The position numbers and the translations under genes were made by a program. DNA of 5,963 bases from NCBI GenBank assembly GCA_002441445.1, contig DJWC01000009.1, positions 1 through 5,963 of the forward strand. The letters are read 5' to 3'. The stretch is from Pusillimonas sp. UBA6240 (GTDB lineage: Bacteria > Pseudomonadota > Gammaproteobacteria > Burkholderiales > Burkholderiaceae_B). A model generated the notes under the pieces. The model did not search any database. It was not told the DNA's origin and worked only from the letters and a program-made list of their open reading frames with translations. Below are positions 1-3,504 of this stretch, in pieces (position 1 is the first letter of the stretch; each line of letters starts with the position of its first letter).

Positions 1-621
1 GCCCTGGAGCACGTGGTGCCGGACACCATCATCGGTATCGGTACCGGCTCCACCGCCAACCACTTCATCGACTTCCTGGCAGAGATCAAGCACCAGGTAG
101 CCGGCACCGTCGCCAGCTCGGTGGCCAGCGCCGAGCGCCTGAAGAAGCACGGCATCCCGGTTCTGGACCTGAACGACGTGGCTGAAATCTCCGTCTACGT
201 GGACGGCGCCGACGAGACCAACCGCCGCATGCATCTGGTCAAGGGCGGTGGCGGCGCGCTGACGCGCGAGAAAATCGTGGCGTCCGCAGCCGACCGCTTC
301 ATCTGCATCGTCGACGAATCCAAGCTGGTGCGGACCCTGGGGCATTTCCCCTTGCCGGTGGAAGTCATCCCGATGGCCCGCGAAGTCGTGGCAAGACGCC
401 TGGCGGCCCTGGGAGGCAAGCCGGCCCTGCGCGAGGGTTTCATTACGGACAACGGCTGCCAGATTCTGGATGTCTCGGGGCTGCGCATCGAAGCGCCGGC
501 CGAGCTGGAAGCGTGCATCAACAACTTCGCGGGCGTGGTCAGCTGCGGGCTGTTCGCGCTGGACGGCGCGGACGTCGTGCTGCTGTCCACCCAGCAGGGC
601 GTGCGGCGCCTGGATCGCTGA
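1..621 (+). CDS. rpiA: Ribose-5-phosphate isomerase A (5'-truncated by window edge)
   Basis: Interconverts ribose 5-phosphate and ribulose 5-phosphate in the non-oxidative pentose phosphate pathway; cytoplasmic. The reading frame is open from base 1 and the TGA is at 619-621, giving 206 visible codons. Landmarks, numbered from the first visible codon: phosphate-binding loop GIGTGST (12-18), DGADE (68-72), KGGGGALTRE (81-90) and DESK (105-108). These align with E. coli RpiA Asp81, Asp84, Lys94, catalytic base Glu103 and Lys121 with a constant offset of 13. The full protein should therefore be about 219 residues, the normal length, with about 13 residues lying left of the window. The GTG codons at 13 and 16 are internal valines, not starts. 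All catalytic residues are present and nothing looks degenerate. No neighbour shares its pathway. Identity is very secure; only the true start is unseen. Confidence 0.97.
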   Translation, partial: ALEHVVPDTIIGIGTGSTANHFIDFLAEIKHQVAGTVASSVASAERLKKHGIPVLDLNDVAEISVYVDGADETNRRMHLVKGGGGALTREKIVASAADRFICIVDESKLVRTLGHFPLPVEVIPMAREVVARRLAALGGKPALREGFITDNGCQILDVSGLRIEAPAELEACINNFAGVVSCGLFALDGADVVLLSTQQGVRRLDR

Positions 622-630
622 CGGCGCTTG

Positions 631-649
631 CCGGCGGCTTTACCGCCGG
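631..649 (+). terminator. Stem-loop just after rpiA, possible weak terminator
   Basis: A perfect 7-bp GC stem (CCGGCGG, 631-637, pairing with CCGCCGG, 643-649) encloses the 5-nt loop CTTTA, starting 9 bp after the rpiA stop. The following bases (TCCTTGGT) are not a proper U-tract, so efficient intrinsic termination is doubtful. It could instead protect the rpiA mRNA 3' end. It separates rpiA from the candidate phoU promoter immediately downstream. Confidence 0.35.
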
Positions 650-660
650 TCCTTGGTCGC

Positions 661-678
661 CTGTCATGATTGCGTCAT
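661..678 (+). promoter_or_regulatory. Candidate Pho box (PhoB binding site) upstream of phoU
   Basis: Seen: CTGTCAT (661-667), a 4-bp spacer GATT, then GCGTCAT (672-678) followed by AATG. The known PhoB site is two 7-bp direct repeats of CTGTCAT type in 11-bp register, each followed by an AT-rich 4-mer. The first half is exact and the second matches 5 of 7. A -10-like element follows at the distance expected when PhoB replaces a -35. I see no well-spaced sigma70 -35 here. Inferred role: activation of phoU under phosphate limitation by the PhoR/PhoB system. Confidence 0.6.
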
Positions 679-686
679 AATGAGCG

Positions 687-694
687 TATAAACT
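687..694 (+). promoter_or_regulatory. -10-like element of the candidate phoU promoter
   Basis: TATAAACT contains TATAAA (687-692, 5 of 6 to TATAAT, 8 bp after the Pho box) and TAAACT (689-694, 4 of 6, 10 bp after it). In E. coli PhoB promoters the -10 starts about 10 bp after the box. Transcription would begin near 700, giving a leader of about 70 nt before the phoU ATG. Confidence 0.4.
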
Positions 695-758
695 AGGCTG
701 CTTATCGGGGTATTCGAATCAACCAGATAGCACGCCGTCATTCATTTTTGCGCAGACC

Positions 759-763
759 GAAGG
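759..763 (+). promoter_or_regulatory. Ribosome binding site fixing the phoU start
   Basis: GAAGG lies 5 nt before the ATG at 769. An in-frame TTG at 748 would add seven residues, but it has no purine-rich site before it and is a poor start codon, so 769 is preferred. Confidence 0.6.
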
Positions 764-768
764 CCGAC

Positions 769-1518
769 ATGTCCGAGCATACCAACAAACAGTTTCACGC
801 CGATCTGGAAACCACGCGTTCCCTTTTTTTGCAAATGGGCGGCCTGGTCGAGGCCATGGTCAAGGAAGGCATGGAAGCGCTGGCCACGGGCGACCTGGCC
901 TTGGTCGACAAAGTGCGCGAGCGCGAAAGGGAAGTCAACCGCCTCGAAGTCGACATCGACGAGCGCATCAGCATGATCATCGCCCGCAACCAGCCCACCG
1001 CGGTGGACCTGCGTCTGCTGCTGTCGGTATCCAAGATGCTGACCGATATGGAACGCTGCGGCGACGAGGCCGAGAAAATCGCCAAGATGGCGCGCCGCCT
1101 GCATGAATCCAACGGGCAGTACGAACCCGTGGTGGAATTGCGCCACATGGCCAATTTTGTTGCGGCCATGATCCATGATTCCCTGGACGCCTTCGCCCGC
1201 ATGGACCCCATCCAGGCCGCGCGGGTGGTGCGCAACGACAAAGAAGTGGACAAGGAGTGGAAGGGCTCGCTGCGCCATATCATTACCTACATGATCGAAG
1301 ATCCGCGCACCATTTCCCGCTCCATCGACCTGATCTTCATTGCGCGCGCCCTGGAACGCATCGGCGACCACGCCAAGAATATATCCGAGCGCGTCATTTA
1401 CATGGTGCACGGCGACGACGTGCGCCATACCGGCGTCAAGAACACCGAACGCATGGCGCGCGGCGCCGCAGCCCCCGACGACGCGCCCGCCAACCAGAAA
1501 GACGAAGACCAGGCTTAG
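769..1518 (+). CDS. phoU: Phosphate-specific transport system accessory protein PhoU
   Basis: PhoU is a cytoplasmic, all-helical protein that conveys the state of the PstSCAB transporter to the sensor kinase PhoR and keeps the Pho regulon off when phosphate is ample. The 249-residue product (E. coli 241) has the expected two tandem three-helix PhoU domains, about residues 12-112 and 120-215. Each carries the family signature: ERCGDEAEKIAKMA starting at residue 95 and ERIGDHAKNISERV starting at residue 196; their acidic residues belong to the metal-binding clusters of the family. The first helices carry the acidic EREREVNRLEVDIDE stretch (51-65). The C-terminal 30 or so residues (220-249) are polar, rich in Ala/Asp/Gln, and probably disordered. 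Context: rpiA precedes it and a convergent yggX follows, so pstB is not adjacent as in E. coli pstSCAB-phoU. A candidate Pho box lies upstream. A run of seven T at 824-830, in codons 19-21, is unusual for this GC-rich gene. Identity is secure. Confidence 0.96.
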   Translation: MSEHTNKQFHADLETTRSLFLQMGGLVEAMVKEGMEALATGDLALVDKVREREREVNRLEVDIDERISMIIARNQPTAVDLRLLLSVSKMLTDMERCGDEAEKIAKMARRLHESNGQYEPVVELRHMANFVAAMIHDSLDAFARMDPIQAARVVRNDKEVDKEWKGSLRHIITYMIEDPRTISRSIDLIFIARALERIGDHAKNISERVIYMVHGDDVRHTGVKNTERMARGAAAPDDAPANQKDEDQA

Positions 1519-1553
1519 GCGCTGGCGCCGCTGAAAGGGCGGTTTCGCCGGCC

Positions 1554-1580
1554 GGCTATGGGCGTGTCAGGCTATGGGCG
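1554..1580. repeat. Short direct repeat, two copies of an 11-mer
   Basis: GGCTATGGGCG occurs at 1554-1564 and again at 1570-1580, separated by TGTCA, a period of 16 bp. It lies in the noncoding gap between convergent phoU and yggX. There are only two copies and no known function; a small local duplication is the simplest reading. Confidence 0.7.
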
Positions 1581-1623
1581 GGCGGCGAGGTGCGAGCGGG
1601 GCGACGTGGCGCGGGCGAAGTCA

Positions 1624-1646
1624 GCCTTTGTTTTTGCATCGAAGGC
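1624..1646 (+). terminator. Weak stem-loop downstream of phoU, possible terminator
   Basis: GCCTTTG (1624-1630) can pair with CGAAGGC (1640-1646), including one G-U pair, around a 9-nt loop that contains five T. The tail GCTTTCTTGG is only moderately T-rich. It is one of the few structures in the phoU-yggX gap that could end phoU transcripts, but the T-run sits in the loop rather than after the stem, so this is tentative. Confidence 0.22.
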
Positions 1647-1652
1647 GCTTTC

Positions 1653-1681
1653 TTGGCCCTTCACATGGCTTTTACGATAAT
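1653..1681 (+). promoter_or_regulatory. Sigma70-like promoter facing the 3' end of yggX
   Basis: TTGGCC (1653-1658, 4 of 6 to TTGACA) and GATAAT (1676-1681, 5 of 6 to TATAAT) are separated by exactly 17 bp on the plus strand. Initiation near 1688 would give an RNA antisense to the end of yggX. No plus-strand gene follows that it could serve. It may be chance similarity in a locally AT-richer patch. Confidence 0.3.
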
Positions 1682-1692
1682 ACGCGCCCGAT

Positions 1693-1717
1693 GCCTGCGT
1701 GCCATCACGGCGCAGGC
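1693..1717. other. Inverted repeat spanning the yggX stop codon
   Basis: GCCTGCG (1693-1699) and CGCAGGC (1711-1717) form a perfect 7-bp stem. The 11-nt loop contains the yggX stop codon (1705-1707 on the minus strand). Neither side has a T-tract, so it is not a standard intrinsic terminator. It might stabilise the 3' end of the argA-yggX mRNA, or form the 5' hairpin of a plus-strand RNA started at about 1688. Confidence 0.4.
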
Positions 1718-1977
1718 GGGACGTAGCCTTGCGCCTCGACATTGGCGTCTTCGAACAGGAAGCTTTCCATTTGCTGGGCCAGGTATTTGCGCGCGCGCGC
1801 GTCGGCCAGATTCAAGCGGTTTTCGTTCACCAGGCGCGTTTGCGTATCCATCCATAGCGCCCAGGCTTCCTTGGAGACATGCTGCCAGATGCGTACGCCG
1901 AGTTCGCCGGGGTAGGGCGGGAAATCGAGCCCCTCGGCTTCGCGCTTCAGTTTTACACATTGGACCATACGTGCCAT
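1705..1977 (-). CDS. yggX: YggX-family Fe(2+)-trafficking / oxidative damage protection protein
   Basis: Small cytoplasmic protein of the YggX family, linked in enteric bacteria to Fe(II) handling and to protecting or repairing iron-sulfur clusters during oxidative stress. The product is 90 residues against 91 in E. coli and is collinear throughout. Landmarks: the conserved N-terminal cysteine (Cys7), REAEGLDFPPYPGELG (12-27), ISKEAWA-like VSKEAWALW (34-42), NENRLNLAD (51-59), an FLF motif near residue 73 and a C-terminal GYVPP. The ATG at 1977 is preceded by GAAGTGAG at good spacing. It lies 91 bp downstream of argA on the same strand with no terminator between them, so cotranscription is likely; a -10-like hexamer and a palindrome in that gap suggest an extra promoter. 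Codons 57-61 contain a 13-base alternating GC run (1789-1801). Identity is secure; the biochemical role is from family knowledge. Confidence 0.95.
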   Translation of the reverse strand: MARMVQCVKLKREAEGLDFPPYPGELGVRIWQHVSKEAWALWMDTQTRLVNENRLNLADARARKYLAQQMESFLFEDANVEAQGYVPPAP

Positions 1978-1983
1978 GGCTGT

Positions 1984-1991
1984 CTCACTTC
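1984..1991 (-). promoter_or_regulatory. Ribosome binding site of yggX
   Basis: On the minus strand GAAGTGAG ends 6 nt before the ATG at 1977. It is an imperfect Shine-Dalgarno at ideal spacing, supporting the start that places the conserved cysteine at position 7. Confidence 0.5.
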
Positions 1992-2007
1992 AAAATAATC
2001 AAAACGG

Positions 2008-2023
2008 GATAGGCTAGCCTGTC
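2008..2023. promoter_or_regulatory. 16-bp near-palindrome upstream of yggX, operator-like
   Basis: The core AGGCTAGCCT (2011-2020) is a perfect 10-bp palindrome. The flanks GAT and GTC extend it to 16 bp with a single mismatched pair (2010/2021). On the minus strand it lies directly after a TACAAT hexamer, around where transcription would begin, a usual place for a repressor site. It could also act as a small RNA stem (14 of 16 bases in Watson-Crick pairs plus a G-U, but no room for a loop unless the centre opens). The binding protein is unknown. Confidence 0.4.
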
Positions 2024-2029
2024 ATTGTA
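2024..2029 (-). promoter_or_regulatory. -10-like hexamer of a possible internal yggX promoter
   Basis: The minus strand reads TACAAT here, 5 of 6 to TATAAT, 46 bp before the yggX start. No convincing -35 occurs 16-18 bp upstream, where the sequence is GC-rich. It would need an activator or be weak. It gains some weight from the adjoining palindrome. Confidence 0.28.
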
Positions 2030-2068
2030 CCCAGCCCGCAGGGGATCAGATGCGCGGAGGACTTGCGG

Positions 2069-3427
2069 TCACAGCTTCTTGATGAAGACCAGGCTGTTGC
2101 GCGAGCGGTTGTAATGAGCCCGCTTTTCCTTGGGCAGATCGGAAACCCCGCCCTGAACGAAGCCGCGCTTGATGAACCAGTGCGAGGTGCGCGTGGTCAG
2201 GACGAACAGGCGCCTTGCACCCAGGGCGCGGGCGCGCGATTCGGCGTGGCGCAGCAGCATTTCGCCTTCGCCTTCGCCCTGCCATTCCTGGTGGACGATC
2301 AGGCAGGCCATTTCCGCCATCTGCTCGTTGGGGTAGGGGATGACGGCCACGCAGCCATAGATGACGCCGTCGTGCTCCAGCACCGTGAATTGTTCCACAT
2401 CGCGCTCGATGACGGCGCGGCCGCGCGGCACCAGGGTGCCGTCCGCTTCCAGCGGTTCTATCAGTTGCACGATGGCGCCGACATCGTCCACCGAGGCCGG
2501 GCGCAGATCGTCCAGCGTGTCTTCGACCACCATGGTGCCCACGCCGTCGTGGGTGAAGATTTCCAGCAGCACGCTGCCGTCCAGGGTGTAGGGCACGAGG
2601 TGGGCGCGCGCCACGCCACGCTTGACGGCGCGCGATGCATGGGCGAGGAATGCCGACGTGTCCGCGTCCAGCACGCCGGAAGCCAGCAGTTTGTCGGCGT
2701 CTTCGCGCGCCAGTTCGGTGTCGACCGAGCCGTTCTCGTCCAGCACGGTACGGTTCTGCGTCAGGAAGATGAGCTTTTCGGCGCGCAGGGCGATCGCCGC
2801 GCTGGTGGCGAGGTCTTCCATGGCCAGATTGAACGCCTCGCCGGTAGGCGAAAAGCCCAGTGGCGACAGCAGCACGATGGCGCCTTGATTGATGATGTTC
2901 TTCATCGCGTCGATGTCCAGCTTGCGGACGGCGCCGGCGTGCTTGTAGTCCACGCCGTCGATGACGCCCACCGGCCGGGCGGTGACGAAATTGCCTGAAA
3001 TGACGCGGATCTGGGCATGCGACATGGGGGTATTGGGCAGCCCTTGGCTGAAGGCGGCTTCGATATCCAGGCGGATCTCGCCGGCGGCCTCTTTGGCGCA
3101 TTCCAGCGCTTCCGCGCTGGTCGGCTCGGTGCCGCGCCCGAATTGCATCTGATAGCCTTTCAGTTTAAGCTGCTCGTTTACCTGGGGGCGCGAACCGTGC
3201 GCCAGCACCAGCTTTACGCCCAGCGCCGACAGCAGCGACAGATCCTGTATCAAGGTATTCAAGGCCCCGTCGCTCACCAGCTCGCCGCCGAAGGCGACGA
3301 CGAACGTCTTGCCACGAAAATCATGGACATAAGGCGCCACTTCCCTGAACCATCGGACGAATTGCGCCGGCGCGAATTCGGGGGCTTCCTGGGCGGAAAG
3401 GGTGGCGTCGGTGTCTAGGGTGGTCAT
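2069..3427 (-). CDS. argA: Amino-acid N-acetyltransferase (N-acetylglutamate synthase)
   Basis: Catalyses the first step of arginine synthesis, acetyl-CoA plus L-glutamate giving N-acetylglutamate; E. coli ArgA is feedback-inhibited by arginine. The layout is the classical ArgA one. An amino-acid-kinase-like domain (about residues 35-315, counting from the upstream ATG at 3463) shows GKTFVVAFGGEL (51-62), GSRPQVNEQL (90-99), SGNFVTARPVGVIDGVDY (156-173) and TGEAFNL (207-213). A GNAT acetyltransferase domain (about 320-464) shows EMACLIVH (384-391), the acetyl-CoA loop region QGEGEGEMLL (395-404) and LFVLTTRTSHWF (419-430). It matches E. coli ArgA (443 aa) end to end. Two starts are possible: ATG 3463 (464 aa) or ATG 3427 (452 aa). 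I prefer 3427 because a TATAAT on this strand at 3474-3469 would start RNA almost on the first ATG, and codons 2-6 of the longer form are unusually AT-ended. Neither start has a good Shine-Dalgarno. yggX follows; hrpA diverges upstream. Confidence 0.95.
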   Translation of the reverse strand: MTTLDTDATLSAQEAPEFAPAQFVRWFREVAPYVHDFRGKTFVVAFGGELVSDGALNTLIQDLSLLSALGVKLVLAHGSRPQVNEQLKLKGYQMQFGRGTEPTSAEALECAKEAAGEIRLDIEAAFSQGLPNTPMSHAQIRVISGNFVTARPVGVIDGVDYKHAGAVRKLDIDAMKNIINQGAIVLLSPLGFSPTGEAFNLAMEDLATSAAIALRAEKLIFLTQNRTVLDENGSVDTELAREDADKLLASGVLDADTSAFLAHASRAVKRGVARAHLVPYTLDGSVLLEIFTHDGVGTMVVEDTLDDLRPASVDDVGAIVQLIEPLEADGTLVPRGRAVIERDVEQFTVLEHDGVIYGCVAVIPYPNEQMAEMACLIVHQEWQGEGEGEMLLRHAESRARALGARRLFVLTTRTSHWFIKRGFVQGGVSDLPKEKRAHYNRSRNSLVFIKKL

Positions 3428-3468
3428 GTCGTCGTTCGGCTTCTCAGCAAAAATCGTATCCATTCAAA

Positions 3469-3476
3469 ATTATAAT
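3469..3476. promoter_or_regulatory. Self-complementary -10 shared by divergent argA and hrpA
   Basis: ATTATAAT is its own reverse complement and contains a perfect TATAAT on each strand (3471-3476 on plus, 3474-3469 on minus). It lies in the short divergent gap and is the only strong AT-rich core there. Expected starts are near 3483 for hrpA (about 22-nt leader to ATG 3505) and near 3462 for argA. No good -35 is visible on either side at 16-18 bp, so activity would rely on the strong -10 or on an activator. Confidence 0.5.
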
Positions 3477-3504
3477 GACGGACGGCCCACTCAAAAAAAG
3501 TTTC

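Noticed and set aside
708..724. TTCGAAT with flanking bases (GGTATTCGAATCAACC) resembling a tRNA T-arm or attachment site
   Set aside because: The flanking arms do not pair as a T-stem (A-C at the closing pair and another mismatch), and there is no acceptor stem, anticodon arm or integrase nearby. Only the 8-bp palindrome ATTCGAAT is real.
748..768. TTG start for phoU at 748
   Set aside because: It would add MRRPKAD, but has no ribosome binding site; the ATG at 769 has GAAGG 5 nt upstream and fits the family's N-terminus.
1538..1549. GGCG-GTTT-CGCC hairpin after phoU as a terminator
   Set aside because: The stem is only 4 bp and no T-tract follows; such short stems are frequent by chance in DNA this GC-rich.
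1257..2012. A 251-codon plus-strand frame running from phoU across the gap into yggX
   Set aside because: It overlaps two well-identified genes in other frames and its Arg/Pro/His-rich product resembles no family I know.
2063..2998. A 311-codon open frame on the plus strand opposite argA
   Set aside because: It mirrors argA codon for codon, and its composition (His, Gln, Val, Ala rich) is typical of antisense frames. argA is clearly real by both its domains.
3475..3504. Upstream in-frame ATG (3475) as the hrpA start
   Set aside because: It overlaps the TATAAT that is the best promoter core for hrpA and has no Shine-Dalgarno, so the RNA would probably begin after it. It cannot be fully excluded if another promoter lies inside argA.
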